A stretch of 64,000 nt of DNA from contig JAYUWK010000052.1 in assembly GCA_043753895.1 (NCBI GenBank), positions 1 through 64,000 of the forward strand, written 5' to 3'. This DNA is from WLMZ01 sp043753895 (GTDB lineage Bacteria > Actinomycetota > Acidimicrobiia > Acidimicrobiales > Ilumatobacteraceae). Position numbers and translations under genes: made by a program. The notes beneath the pieces are model-generated. The model was not told the DNA's origin and did no database searches. It was given only the letters and a program-made list of their open reading frames with translations. Shown one piece after another: positions 51,187-60,301 of this stretch. How positions within the stretch are numbered: position 1 is the first letter of the stretch; the number at the start of each line of letters is the position of its first letter.

Positions 51187-51219
51187 CGATGCCCGTTGGC
51201 CGATGGCCAGCGGGTATCG
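51187..51219. terminator. Hairpin terminator after the betaine transporter operon
   Basis: CGATGCCCGTTGGCC (51187-51201) pairs with GGCCAGCGGGTATCG (51205-51219) over 15 positions, two as G-U, with a three-base loop. It lies 32 bases after the proX stop. Confidence 0.65.
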
Positions 51220-51264
51220 TCGCGTTTCAGGCAGCCGTCGGGTTTCTGTCAGCGATCCGGCACA

Positions 51265-52326
51265 ATGGGCGTAATGCCTGACGCACCCTTCCGTAGCGAG
51301 TTCCCCATCTATGCCGAGGGCCTCATGCGCCACTTCGGCGATGTCAAGGCTGTCGACGGTGTCGACCTACAGGTGAACGCCGGCGAGGTGTTCGGCTTCC
51401 TCGGCCCGAATGGCGCCGGCAAGAGCACCACGGTGCGCATGCTCACCACCCTGTTGCGGCCGACCGCGGGCGTTGCCTGCGTGGCCGGATTCGACGTTGT
51501 CGTCGAAGCCGATCAAGTGCGTCGACGCATCGGCGTGGCCTTACAGGATGCTGCGATCGATCCGCTGATGACCGGCCACGAACTCCTCGCGTTACAGGCT
51601 GTGCTGTACGGCATCCCCAAGACACACGTGAAGAGCCGCAGCGATGATCTACTCGAACGCGTCGGGCTCACCGGTGCCGCCGATCGCCGCGTCGGCACAT
51701 ACTCGGGCGGTATGCGTCGGCGCCTCGATCTTGCGCTCTCACTCATCCATCAACCCACGGTGCTTTTCCTCGACGAGCCCACCACGGGCCTCGACCCGAT
51801 GAGCCGGCTCGCCCTGTGGGAAGAGGTTCGCCGCCTCAACGCCGAGGGCACCACCGTGCTGCTCACGACGCAATACCTCGAAGAGGCCGACCAGCTTGCG
51901 GACCGCATCGCAATCATCGATCACGGCAAGATCGTTCGACAGGGAGAGCCACGTGAACTCAAGGCGCTAGTCGGAGCTCCCACGCTCGTCGTACAGGTAC
52001 CGATCGGCGAGATCGATCGCGCCCGCGAGGTGCTGCGCGGGTTCGGCGAGCTACGCCCCACCGCCGAGGGTTCGCTAGGCGTCGGCCTGAGCGCAGGGGC
52101 CGAGGCGGTGCCCTCGGTGGTGCGAGCGCTCGACGAGGCAGGCCTGCACATGCAGCACCTCGAGCTCAACGAGCCGAGTCTCGACGATGTGTTCGCCGAG
52201 GCCACGGGCTATCGACTCGAAGGTGCCGCAGCTGCAGCGGGCCTACCCCAGGCACAGGGCGCCGAGGGCGGCACCGGCAAGCGTGGGCGTAAGCGCGACA
52301 AAGCCGCCGCAGAGGGTACGGCATGA
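51265..52326 (+). CDS. ABC exporter ATPase (DrrA-like)
   Basis: A 353-residue ATPase of the daunorubicin-resistance/ABC-2 type. Walker A FGFLGPNGAGKSTTVRMLTTLL, signature YSGGMRRRLDLALSLI, Walker B VLFLDEPTTGLDPMSR, H-loop region LLTTQYLEEADQLADRIAIIDHG, then the DUF4162-like C-terminal domain. A Lys/Arg-rich tail follows. Start ATG 51265 or 51274. It is coupled by a four-base overlap to the first permease. Substrate unknown. Confidence 0.9.
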   Translation: MGVMPDAPFRSEFPIYAEGLMRHFGDVKAVDGVDLQVNAGEVFGFLGPNGAGKSTTVRMLTTLLRPTAGVACVAGFDVVVEADQVRRRIGVALQDAAIDPLMTGHELLALQAVLYGIPKTHVKSRSDDLLERVGLTGAADRRVGTYSGGMRRRLDLALSLIHQPTVLFLDEPTTGLDPMSRLALWEEVRRLNAEGTTVLLTTQYLEEADQLADRIAIIDHGKIVRQGEPRELKALVGAPTLVVQVPIGEIDRAREVLRGFGELRPTAEGSLGVGLSAGAEAVPSVVRALDEAGLHMQHLELNEPSLDDVFAEATGYRLEGAAAAAGLPQAQGAEGGTGKRGRKRDKAAAEGTA

Positions 52327-53153
52327 CCGCCGCCGACGTCATCACTGAAACTCAGGACTTCGCGCACTCCACCGACAAGCGCCATGTGTGGCAGCAGACA
52401 ATCGCGATGTCGAGGCGCAGTGTGCTGGCCATCGTGCGCCAACCGGCATTGGTCATTCCCTCGCTCGTGTTCCCACTGTTCTTCGCGGCCCTCGGGTCAT
52501 CGTCGTTCAGTAAGGCTACCCAGCTGCCCGGCTTCCCCAAGGTCGATTCGTTCCTCTCACTCACCCTGGCCGCCAGTGTGCTCCAAGGCGTGTTGTTCGG
52601 CTCAGTGAACGGCGGCGCGGCGCTCGCCGTCGACATCGAAACCGGCTTCTTCGACCGACTCCTCGCGTCGCCCACTAGCCGCATCAGCATCCTCGTCGGC
52701 CGACTTGCCGGCAGCGCAGTCTTCGGCGCGGGCCAAGCCCTGTTCTTCACGTTCGTAATGATCGCATTCGGCGTGAACGTGCGTGCTGGTGTCGGCGGCG
52801 TCATCGTCATCGCCTTCGCAGGTGGCCTCATCGGCATGTCCATCGGCGGCTTCATGGCAGCCATGGCGCTACGCACCGGCTCGGCCGAAGCCGTGCAGGG
52901 CATCTTCCCGCTGCTGTTCATCACGATGTTCTTCTCGTCGGCATTCTTCCCACGCGAAACGATGCAGGGCGTGTATCGCAGCATCGCCAACTGGAACCCG
53001 ATGTCACATCTCTACGAGGGCATGCGCGACCTGGTCATCACTGGTTGGTCGGTCGGTGCCGTCGTGAAAGCACTACTCATCCCCGTCGCGATCGGATTCG
53101 TCTCGATACCGCTTGCGCTCATGGCCCTGCGCAGAAGGTTGCGTGCAGCATGA
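52323..53153 (+). CDS. ABC-2 type permease 1
   Basis: A 276-residue DrrB-like permease with six expected TM helices. MSRRSVLAIVRQPALVIPSLVFPLFF, ALAVDIETGFFDRLLASPTSRISILVGRLAG and EGMRDLVITGW are typical ABC-2 stretches. ATG 52323 overlaps the ATPase stop. It has sequence similarity to the following permease and probably pairs with it. Confidence 0.88.
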   Translation: MTAADVITETQDFAHSTDKRHVWQQTIAMSRRSVLAIVRQPALVIPSLVFPLFFAALGSSSFSKATQLPGFPKVDSFLSLTLAASVLQGVLFGSVNGGAALAVDIETGFFDRLLASPTSRISILVGRLAGSAVFGAGQALFFTFVMIAFGVNVRAGVGGVIVIAFAGGLIGMSIGGFMAAMALRTGSAEAVQGIFPLLFITMFFSSAFFPRETMQGVYRSIANWNPMSHLYEGMRDLVITGWSVGAVVKALLIPVAIGFVSIPLALMALRRRLRAA

Positions 53154-53983
53154 CCGCTTCCATCCTCTCCACGGCACCCGCCACGCGCACGTCGAATGTG
53201 CGTGCGGCGAAAGGCCTGATGCAGCGCGGGCTACACGCGATCGTGCGGCTGCCCTCGGCGTTCTTCCCTGCGATCTTGATGCCCATTTTCCAGAGCATCG
53301 CGTTCAGTGGCACGTTCTTTGCGATCACCAAAGTGCCCGGTTTTCCCACCGACCGTTCCATCAACTGGTTCATGCCCCTCGGCGTGCTGATGGGTTCGGC
53401 CTTCAGCGGCGTCGGTCTGGGCTTCAGCCTCATCCGCGACCTCGAGACGGGCTTCTTCGATCGCTTGCGCATGTCGCCGTCACCACGCAACTCGTTGATT
53501 CTCGGACCGATGTTCACAGCATGGTTCCGTACGCTCATCGTCGTCACCGTCGTGATGGGCGTCGGCTTCATGCTCGGCGCCAAACTCACCGGTGGCGTAC
53601 TGGGTGTGCTCGTGCTGTTCCTCGCCGCGATGGGCATCGCCACCATCGCCACGGGCTGGGGTCTGGGTCTGGCCTACATCTTCAAGGACATGCGCGGTGC
53701 CGCAATCATGCAGCTGGGCTTGTTCATGTCGATGTTCCTCTCCACCGCACAGGCGCCGCTGAACGTGATGACCGGCTGGCTGCACACGGTGGCCTCGATC
53801 AACCCGATCACCAACATCTTGCGTATGGCCCGCCAGGGTTTCCTCAACCGCACGGTCAATGGCGTCGCCGTGGGAGGCACGGTCACTTGGGCCAATACGT
53901 GGCCGGGCCTGCTCGCCATCGTCGCACTCTCGACCGTGATGCTGGTGTTTGCCCGTCGTGGGCTCGACAAACTCGACAAGTAG
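53150..53983 (+). CDS. ABC-2 type permease 2
   Basis: A 277-residue paralogue of the preceding permease, ATG 53150 overlapping its stop by four bases. LPSAFFPAILMPIFQSIAFSG, LIRDLETGFFDRLRMSPSPRNSLILGPMF and NPITNILRMARQGFLNR are ABC-2 hallmarks. Two permeases plus one ATPase imply a heterodimeric exporter. A frame starting earlier at 53045 overlaps permease 1 and is unlikely. Confidence 0.88.
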   Translation: MTASILSTAPATRTSNVRAAKGLMQRGLHAIVRLPSAFFPAILMPIFQSIAFSGTFFAITKVPGFPTDRSINWFMPLGVLMGSAFSGVGLGFSLIRDLETGFFDRLRMSPSPRNSLILGPMFTAWFRTLIVVTVVMGVGFMLGAKLTGGVLGVLVLFLAAMGIATIATGWGLGLAYIFKDMRGAAIMQLGLFMSMFLSTAQAPLNVMTGWLHTVASINPITNILRMARQGFLNRTVNGVAVGGTVTWANTWPGLLAIVALSTVMLVFARRGLDKLDK

Positions 53984-54004
53984 GCCGGCGCTCCTCAGCC
54001 GGGC

Positions 54005-54022
54005 CCTTGCTGGCCGGCAAGG
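54005..54022. terminator. Short hairpin after the ABC-2 operon
   Basis: CCTTGC (54005-54010) and GCAAGG (54017-54022) with a six-base loop, followed by AGAAATTTC. A modest terminator candidate 20 bases after the stop. Confidence 0.4.
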
Positions 54023-54144
54023 AGAAATTTCGCAATCTTGTCGGTCGTATCGCACCGGGACACCCCGATGAGGCATGATTGCAGTCGCCGATGGGGGCCA
54101 TGAGATCTCCCACGAGCTTGGCCATCGATCGAAGGGGATGCATC

Positions 54145-54621
54145 GTGCAGATACGTGTCACAGTCAACGGCACCACACACGACAGCGACGTCGAACCGCG
54201 AACACTGCTGGTTCATTATGTGCGCGAGCAGTTGGGCCTCACCGGCACCAACGTCGGCTGCGATACGTCATCGTGCGGTGCATGCACGCTGCACCTCAAT
54301 GGCGAAGCCGTCAAGAGTTGCACCGTCTTGGCCGTACAGGCCGACGGCCAGGAAGTGGCCACCATCGAGAGCCTCGCTATCGATGGTGTGATGCACCCGA
54401 TGCAAACTGCGTTCATGGAGAACCACGGTCTGCAGTGCGGGTACTGCACCCCCGGCATGGTGATGGCATCGATCAGCCTGCTGAACGAGAACCCCAATCC
54501 CACCGAGGATGAAGTCCGCCTGGGTCTCGAAGGCAACCTGTGCCGCTGCACTGGCTACCACAACATCGTCAAGTCGGTACTGGCCTGTGCGAACGCCGCC
54601 ACTGTCTCCGGAGGCAACTGA
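54145..54621 (+). CDS. Molybdenum hydroxylase small subunit (two [2Fe-2S], CoxS-like)
   Basis: A 158-residue iron-sulfur subunit. GTG 54145 is preceded by GAAGGGG eight bases upstream, and the protein begins QIRVTVNGTTHDSDVEPRTLL. Plant-type cluster CDTSSCGACTLHL...KSC, and the helical-domain cluster CGYCTPGM plus CRCTGYHNI are complete. It carries electrons from the Mo site to FAD. It overlaps the FAD subunit gene (TGATG). No large subunit is adjacent; the one at 9802-12084 is the only candidate in the window. Confidence 0.93.
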   Translation: MQIRVTVNGTTHDSDVEPRTLLVHYVREQLGLTGTNVGCDTSSCGACTLHLNGEAVKSCTVLAVQADGQEVATIESLAIDGVMHPMQTAFMENHGLQCGYCTPGMVMASISLLNENPNPTEDEVRLGLEGNLCRCTGYHNIVKSVLACANAATVSGGN

Positions 54622-55442
54622 TGATTCCAGCATCGTTCGACTACAAACGTGCGAGCTCGGCTGAAGAAGCCATTGCGCTCATCGGCGAACACGGCGACGA
54701 GGCCAAGTTCCTTGCCGGAGGCCACTCGTTGCTGCCGCTCATGAAGCTGCGCCTTGCCCAACCAACGATGCTGATCGACATCGGTCGCATCACCGACCTG
54801 TCCTACATTCGCGACGCCGGCGATCACATCGCCATCGGTGCGCTCACGCGTCACATGGACGTCGAGAACTCAGCAATGCTCGCCGAGCACGCGCCGTTGC
54901 TGGCCGCTGCGGCCTCGTATGTCGGTGACGCCCAGGTGCGCCACCGCGGCACCATTGGCGGCAGCATTGCGCACTCCGATCCCGCATCCGATCTTCCCGC
55001 CACCACGCTGGCGCTCGGCGCCACCTACGTGGTGCAGGGCCCCAATGGCGTGCGCGAGATCGCGGCCAAGGACTTCTACATCGGCTTCCTCGAGTCAGCG
55101 CTGGCAGCCGACGAGATCATCACCGAGATCCGCGTGCCCAAGATGGCCGGCGCTGGATGGAATTTCCAGAAGTTCAATCGGCGCGCCCAGGACTGGGCCA
55201 TCGTCGGCGTCGCCGCGTGGCGGCGTGGCTCCGAGTCGGGTGTCGGCTTGGTGAACATGGGTTCCACACCGATCCTCGCCACCAGCGTCGCCGAGGCCAT
55301 TGCCCAAGGTGCCAGCGTGGCCGATGCCGCCAAGCTCGCCTCGGCCGATGCCGACCCTCAAGCGGATCTCAACGCCAGCGTCGAGTACCGCACTCACCTC
55401 GCCGAGGTGTTGGTACGGCGCGCGCTCGACGCGTCATCCTGA
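54621..55442 (+). CDS. Molybdenum hydroxylase medium subunit (FAD-binding, CoxM-like)
   Basis: A 273-residue FAD subunit of the CO/xanthine dehydrogenase family. FLAGGHSLLPLMKLRLAQPTMLIDI and RHRGTIGGSIAHSDPASDLPA are the two FAD-binding motifs; the C-terminal CO_deh_flav_C domain follows (GWNFQKFNRRAQDWAIVGVAA). It works with the small subunit encoded just upstream. Substrate undetermined. Confidence 0.93.
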   Translation: MIPASFDYKRASSAEEAIALIGEHGDEAKFLAGGHSLLPLMKLRLAQPTMLIDIGRITDLSYIRDAGDHIAIGALTRHMDVENSAMLAEHAPLLAAAASYVGDAQVRHRGTIGGSIAHSDPASDLPATTLALGATYVVQGPNGVREIAAKDFYIGFLESALAADEIITEIRVPKMAGAGWNFQKFNRRAQDWAIVGVAAWRRGSESGVGLVNMGSTPILATSVAEAIAQGASVADAAKLASADADPQADLNASVEYRTHLAEVLVRRALDASS

Positions 55443-55531
55443 ACCGCCCGGTGACGAACTGGCCAATCCTGACTTGACCAGCCATCGCCACGACGCCCCA
55501 CGCGCCTCTTCGATGTGTAGCGTTGTGCAAC

Positions 55532-56590
55532 GTGGCCGAATCAACTCTTGCATCGCCTGTGCCCGAAATGGCACCGACTCTCGAAGCCGCGCCCAGCCCC
55601 GCGCGCCGACCGCTCTCGACGGTGGTCCCCGCAGATCCGTGGTTTGCGGTACGCCTCGTTGGCTTCGGCATCTTTGTTGTCGGCTACGTGTGGTGGTTCC
55701 TTGTCAAGGGTCTCATCATCGACCGCATATCGGTTGCGATCAGCGTTGTCATCTTCATCGTCATCGGCCATCTCGGGCGTCCGCTTCGGCGTTGGGCACA
55801 GCTGGTGTTCGATCTGTTTTGCTACTCGGTGATGTGGTTCGCGTATGAGCAGAGCCGCGGCTGGGCCGACCGCGCTGGCTTTCCACTGCAGGTCGAGGCA
55901 CCACGTAATATCGATCGTTTCCTGTTCTTCGGCACCGACCCGAATGTGTGGATGCAGCTTCACTTCTACGATCGCTACAACATCCACTGGTACGACAAGG
56001 TTGCCTCCACCACCTACTTCACCCACTTCATTTTCCCGGTGATCGCACTCGCCATCTTGTGGGTCACGAATCATCGGGAATGGGCACGGTTCATGAAACG
56101 CTTTGCCACGTTGCTGTTCGTGGCATGCACGATGTTCGTGCTGCTCCCGACCGTGCCACCGTGGATGGCCGCCGACAAGAACTACCCGTACCAGATCCTC
56201 GAACCACTCGCTCGCCATACGGGACGAGGTTTTGTGGCAATGGGCTTCAAGGGCTTCGTCAACACGTGGCAGATTGCGCTCGACTGGGGTAACCCCATCG
56301 CGGCGATGCCCTCACTGCATGCCAGCTTCGCCCTGTTCGTACCGGCGTTCTTTCTGCCGCGCATCAAACCGATCTGGCTGAAGGCACTGGTGCTCACCTT
56401 CCCGCTCGTCATGGCGGCATCGCTCGTCTACTTTGGCGAGCACTACCTCGTCGACGCGCTTGCCGGATGGATCATCGTGGGCTCGTCGTTCCTGTTCTGG
56501 GGCTGGTTCGAGCGGCGTCAACTCCGCAGTCGCGCCGAGCGCGCCACTCTCGCGCTCGGCCAGACGTTCGTCGGCGAGACGGCAGTCTGA
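55532..56590 (+). CDS. PAP2-like/inositol phosphotransferase-type membrane protein
   Basis: A 352-residue polytopic protein with a cytoplasmic Pro-rich N-terminus. C-terminal motifs FAAMPSLHASFALF-like (NPIAAMPSLHASFALFVP) and FGEHYLVDALAGW are the second and third phosphatase motifs of the PAP2_3 group, with both His present. Such proteins act on lipid phosphates or transfer phosphoinositol at the membrane. GTG 55532 is the preferred start; TTG 55523 is possible. It overlaps the next gene by one base. Confidence 0.82.
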   Translation: MAESTLASPVPEMAPTLEAAPSPARRPLSTVVPADPWFAVRLVGFGIFVVGYVWWFLVKGLIIDRISVAISVVIFIVIGHLGRPLRRWAQLVFDLFCYSVMWFAYEQSRGWADRAGFPLQVEAPRNIDRFLFFGTDPNVWMQLHFYDRYNIHWYDKVASTTYFTHFIFPVIALAILWVTNHREWARFMKRFATLLFVACTMFVLLPTVPPWMAADKNYPYQILEPLARHTGRGFVAMGFKGFVNTWQIALDWGNPIAAMPSLHASFALFVPAFFLPRIKPIWLKALVLTFPLVMAASLVYFGEHYLVDALAGWIIVGSSFLFWGWFERRQLRSRAERATLALGQTFVGETAV

Positions 56591-57012
56591 TGAGTACCCG
56601 TTCGATCCTGCTCGACGATGCGTTCGTTGCGGCGCTCACCGACGCGAGGTCGCCGGCGCATCAGTCCACAACAGCCACCTACCGCGCACTCATCGACGGC
56701 TACACAGCGCGGACCGATCGACTGTTTGCTCTCTCCAGCGCTCTGTCCACGCTGACGCCCGAGGTGCGTCGCGGACTACTCGCTCCGGTGCTTGCGCTGT
56801 GGGTCTCACGACAGCACCGCTCGGCGGCACTGCGTGTCGACCCATCGGTGCCTGCGCTCAATGCGCTCACGCTAGTGATGCTGTCGCGCGAGCAAATTCA
56901 CACCGTCGCAACGGTCGCCCACGACGATTGCAGCACCGACTACGACGACTTCGACGTCGACGCCATCACCGCATCCGACTCAAGACGGTGCGATCTCGAT
57001 CACGAGAGTTGA
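56590..57012 (+). CDS. Small hypothetical protein
   Basis: A 140-residue protein whose ATG 56590 overlaps the stop of the PAP2-like gene (TGATG), so it is likely translated with it. Mostly helical (SPAHQSTTATYRALIDGYTARTDRLFALSSAL) with an acidic C-terminal end (DDCSTDYDDFDVDAITASDS). No family recognised. The 3' end overlaps the convergent AMIN-like gene by 33 bases. Confidence 0.6.
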   Translation: MSTRSILLDDAFVAALTDARSPAHQSTTATYRALIDGYTARTDRLFALSSALSTLTPEVRRGLLAPVLALWVSRQHRSAALRVDPSVPALNALTLVMLSREQIHTVATVAHDDCSTDYDDFDVDAITASDSRRCDLDHES

Positions 57013-57690
57013 CGGGTTCGACCCGGTGGACACACGAAACGCCGGCTTGTCGCGTACGCCAATTGCCCAGTTGGACACCGCCTCAAAATCACCGGTCTGC
57101 ACCAGTTCGATGACGGCACCACGCGAGACTGGGAGCCGAGTCGGCCCCGAGTAGGTCTGCTTGGGTGGATTCACGCTCTGCTCGATTCCGGTGGCACCCA
57201 TACTGATCGGAATGGCATTGTCGCCCTGCAGCTCGACGACCTGATCCGAGGGATCCTGCTTGACGGGTAGCGTCACGTAGCGCACGTGGTAGTTGGTCAC
57301 AGGCGCCGAGAACGTAAAAATGATTCTGTCGACGCCCGCAAGGCGTTCGCCAATCACAGCGGTGAGCAACACTCCGGGGCCCGGATTGCAGCAGCCACAG
57401 GTTGGAACCATCACCGCATCGGTGGATACTCCCTACAGCACGGTTGTCGTCGGCGCAGGCGGCGTCGTGGCACGTGGTGTGTCGGTGGGTGGCGTCGTCA
57501 CCGATGCCACGGTCGTGGTTGGCCCCGCGGTGGTTGTCGGTGCCGCCGTTGGGGACGACGTGGCATTCGGTGTACTCGACGAGGAGCAACTCGTCAACGC
57601 CGCACCGAGAGCGAACGCGCCGACGAGGGACCCGCACACATGCAGTCGACTAGCGCCAGACGGTCTGGAAACACCGCCTCGAACGATCAT
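56980..57690 (-). pseudogene. AMIN-like lipoprotein interrupted by an in-frame amber codon
   Basis: One frame runs from ATG 57690 to 56980 except for a TAG at 57435-57433. The first 85 residues are a lipoprotein signal (SLVGAFALGAALTSCSSSS, Cys at about residue 35) and a Thr/Pro-rich linker (PTTTAGPTTTVASVTTPP...). After the TAG come 150 residues forming an AMIN-like domain (GERLAGVDRIIFTFSAPVTNYHVRYV, LIQTGDFE-like ELVQTGDFEAVSNWAIGVRDKPAFRV). Signal and linker without a domain, and domain without a signal, make most sense as one gene. A recent mutation, read-through, or sequence error are all possible. AMIN-like lipoproteins bind cell-envelope glycans. Confidence 0.7.
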
Positions 57691-57769
57691 CTCAACCTCT
57701 GTTGCCGTCGCCGGTGATGCCTGCACGATCAGTGTCGCGCCGTGACGGAGTCGTAGCAAGCCGAGACCT

Positions 57770-58066
57770 TCAGCTCTCGAACTGGATGGCCGTCCGTTCG
57801 GCGATCCAGGGCCGGATGATCTCGGTGCGCGCGCTGTCGTGTGCCGAATGGGCATCGTAGGCGCGCCATCCCTCGATGGAGTCGAAGGTGGACACGATGC
57901 CGAAATGCATGTTCGTGGCGCCATGCGCGCCCACATCGGAGCCGCAGCGATACGTGACGATCTCCGGGATGAGCGGTGGCAGCGCTTCGAGCGCGGCTTG
58001 GATGCGCATGATTTGCTCGGGAGTGGTCTCGGGCTTCCAACGGAATAGGGCAACGTGGGTGATCAC
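57770..58066 (-). CDS. Dabb (stress-responsive A/B barrel) domain protein
   Basis: A 98-residue ferredoxin-like barrel. MITHVALFRWKPETTPEQIMRIQAALEALPPLIPEIVTYRCGSDVG and FGIVSTFDSIEGWRAYDAHSAHDS are the Dabb pattern, including the conserved His in the first strand. The role in bacteria is uncertain; some members are small enzymes. It overlaps the SDR gene by four bases, so it shares its operon. Confidence 0.85.
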   Translation of the reverse strand: MITHVALFRWKPETTPEQIMRIQAALEALPPLIPEIVTYRCGSDVGAHGATNMHFGIVSTFDSIEGWRAYDAHSAHDSARTEIIRPWIAERTAIQFES

Positions 58067-58809
58067 AACAAGCCACCATACGCGCCGCCGTCCACCTGCA
58101 TCTGTACCCCGGTCACGAACGAGGCCTGTTCGCTACAGAGGAACGTGACGACGTTGCCGAAATCGTCGGGGTCTCCCATCACGCCAGCAGGAATACCCAT
58201 GGCCGACGCATCGGGCGTGGTTCCGTACAACTGCGTGACCCGACCGGTGAGGTGCAAGCCGGGTTGCACGGTGTTCACGGTGACCCCATCAACGGCTACC
58301 TCACGCGCCACGGTCTTGAGGAATCCCGTCACTCCTGCTCGTGCCGTGTTCGACAGGATGAGCGTGGGAATGGGTTGGCGAACGGCGACGGATGTGATCG
58401 CGATGACTCGACCCCACTTGCGCTGCTGCATCGCTGGGACGGCGGCCTTGCACATACCCACGACACTGAGCAGGTTCAGATCGAGACCCACCTGATACAG
58501 ATCGAGCGGGGTCGACGCGAACGTGCCGGGCGGCGGGCCGCCGGCGTTCGCAATCAGGATGTCGACGCCACCGAGCGCCTCGATCGCCGCGGAGACGAAT
58601 GTCTCACCACCCTCACCAGAGGCGACGTCGCACACGAGCGGGATGCATCCGTGCCCCACCGCCAACGCAGCTGCCTCGATGCGAGCCCGATCTCGGCCAC
58701 AGATCGCGACGTCGGCCCCCTCGGCGGCGAGCGCCTTCGCCGTGGCCAATCCCAATCCAGATGACGCGCCGGCAACCGCCGCACGCCTGCCTCTAATACC
58801 CAGATCCAT
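58063..58809 (-). CDS. SDR-family oxidoreductase with unusual catalytic residues
   Basis: A 248-residue short-chain dehydrogenase, start ATG 58809. NAD(P) motif RRAAVAGASSGLGLATAKALA, NAGG at the active-site strand, Ser in IAITSVAV, and the C-terminal SFVTGVQMQVDGGAYG. The usual Tyr-x3-Lys is absent: 13 and 17 residues after the Ser are Ser and Arg (LSNTARAG). A subgroup of FabG-like proteins shares SNTAR here, so it may be a variant, not a dead enzyme. Substrate unknown. Confidence 0.88.
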   Translation of the reverse strand: MDLGIRGRRAAVAGASSGLGLATAKALAAEGADVAICGRDRARIEAAALAVGHGCIPLVCDVASGEGGETFVSAAIEALGGVDILIANAGGPPPGTFASTPLDLYQVGLDLNLLSVVGMCKAAVPAMQQRKWGRVIAITSVAVRQPIPTLILSNTARAGVTGFLKTVAREVAVDGVTVNTVQPGLHLTGRVTQLYGTTPDASAMGIPAGVMGDPDDFGNVVTFLCSEQASFVTGVQMQVDGGAYGGLL

Positions 58810-58864
58810 AGGGGCGACCGTAGTCGTCTCCCAAGTAGGCTCGCGGCCACAAGGTGGTGAAACC

Positions 58865-60286
58865 ATGGACGACTCCGCGATCGACGAATTCCATCTCGAC
58901 GCGATTGCCGACGCAGATCCCTATCCATACTGGTACGAGGACGTCGACGAACCCGACTCCAACGTCACGCTGGTCCGCACTGTCAGCTGCGATCTGTGCA
59001 TCGTCGGCGGCGGCTATACCGGTCTGTGGACGGCAATCATCGCGAAAGAGCGCGACCCATCGCGCGATGTCATCCTCATCGACGCGCACGAGGTCGGCTC
59101 GGCGGCAAGCGGTCGCAACGGTGGGTTCATGGAGAGCAGCCTCACGCACGGCATTGCCAACGCGCAGGCGCGCTTTCCCTACGAGCTCGATGTGCTCGAA
59201 GAGCTCGGTCTGAAGAACCTCAACGACATCGAGGCTGCAATCAAGCGCTACGACATCGACTGCGACTACGAGCGTACTGGTGTCATCGAGATCGCTACCA
59301 CGTTCCACAGCGAGTCGTACGTCGACGAGCTTCGCGAGGACTACCAACAGCTTCGCGCGCTCGGTCAGAAGGTCGAGTTGCTCGATGGCGAGGCCATGCG
59401 TCGCGAGGTCAACTCCCCTACCTACACCGGTGGACTGTGGCGCAAAGACCGAGCCGCGATCGTCGATCCAGCACGCCTCGTGTGGGGCCTCAAGGCCGCC
59501 GCCGAATCGTTGGGCGTCATCATCTACGAAGACACCAAGGCCACCTCCGTCGACAAAGACGGCGTCGGAGTCATCATCCACACGCCGCTCGGGGCCGTCC
59601 GCGCCGGCAAGGTGGCCCTCGCTACCAACGCGTTCAAGCCGCTCCTCAAGCGCCTCAGCCACTACGTGGTGCCGGTGTACGACTACTGCATGGTCACCGA
59701 ACCGCTCACCCCGGCGCAGCTGGCCGACATTGGCTGGACGCGTCGTCAGGGCCTCAGCGACATCTCCAACCAGTTCCACTACTACCGCCTCACCGAGGAC
59801 AACCGCATTTTGTGGGGTGGCTACGACGTGATCTATTACTGGCGCGGCAAGATCAACTCCGAACTCGAGAGTCGTCCAGAGACGTGGGCCAAGTTGTCGA
59901 AGCACTTCTTCACCACGTTCCCGCAACTCGAGGGCATCAAGTTCACCCACGCATGGGGTGGGGTCATCGACACATGCAGTCGGTTCTGCGTGTTCTGGGG
60001 CACGGCGATGGGTGGCCGGGTGTCGTATGCGCTCGGCTATACCGGTCTCGGCGTGGCCTCGAGCCGCTTCGGTGCCGAGGTCATGCTCGACCTGCTCGAC
60101 GGTAAACGCAGCAAAGCCACGCAAACGTCGTTCGTGCAGGACAAGCCGCTGCCGTTCCCACCAGAACCGTTCCGCTTCGTCGGCATCCAAGCCACGCGCT
60201 GGTCGCTGAACCACGAAGACGCAACCGGTAAGCGCAACCTGTGGTTGCGTAGCCTCGATCGAGCAGGGCTCGGCTTCGACTCGTAG
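58865..60286 (+). CDS. FAD-dependent amine oxidoreductase (DAO family, PuuB-like)
   Basis: A 473-residue flavoprotein. An N-terminal ~35-residue segment rich in acidic and aromatic residues (PYPYWYEDVDEPD) precedes the Rossmann site CDLCIVGGGYTGLWTAI and EVGSAASGRNGGFMESSLTHG. The middle has HYVVPVYDYCMVTEPL and the C-terminus the FAD contact YALGYTGLGVASSRFGAEVM. This layout matches gamma-glutamylputrescine oxidase-type enzymes that oxidise secondary amines. ATG 58865 is chosen because the upstream frame belongs to the opposite gene. It stands alone between convergent and divergent neighbours. Confidence 0.85.
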   Translation: MDDSAIDEFHLDAIADADPYPYWYEDVDEPDSNVTLVRTVSCDLCIVGGGYTGLWTAIIAKERDPSRDVILIDAHEVGSAASGRNGGFMESSLTHGIANAQARFPYELDVLEELGLKNLNDIEAAIKRYDIDCDYERTGVIEIATTFHSESYVDELREDYQQLRALGQKVELLDGEAMRREVNSPTYTGGLWRKDRAAIVDPARLVWGLKAAAESLGVIIYEDTKATSVDKDGVGVIIHTPLGAVRAGKVALATNAFKPLLKRLSHYVVPVYDYCMVTEPLTPAQLADIGWTRRQGLSDISNQFHYYRLTEDNRILWGGYDVIYYWRGKINSELESRPETWAKLSKHFFTTFPQLEGIKFTHAWGGVIDTCSRFCVFWGTAMGGRVSYALGYTGLGVASSRFGAEVMLDLLDGKRSKATQTSFVQDKPLPFPPEPFRFVGIQATRWSLNHEDATGKRNLWLRSLDRAGLGFDS

Positions 60287-60301
60287 CGACTCTGGCAGAT
60301 G

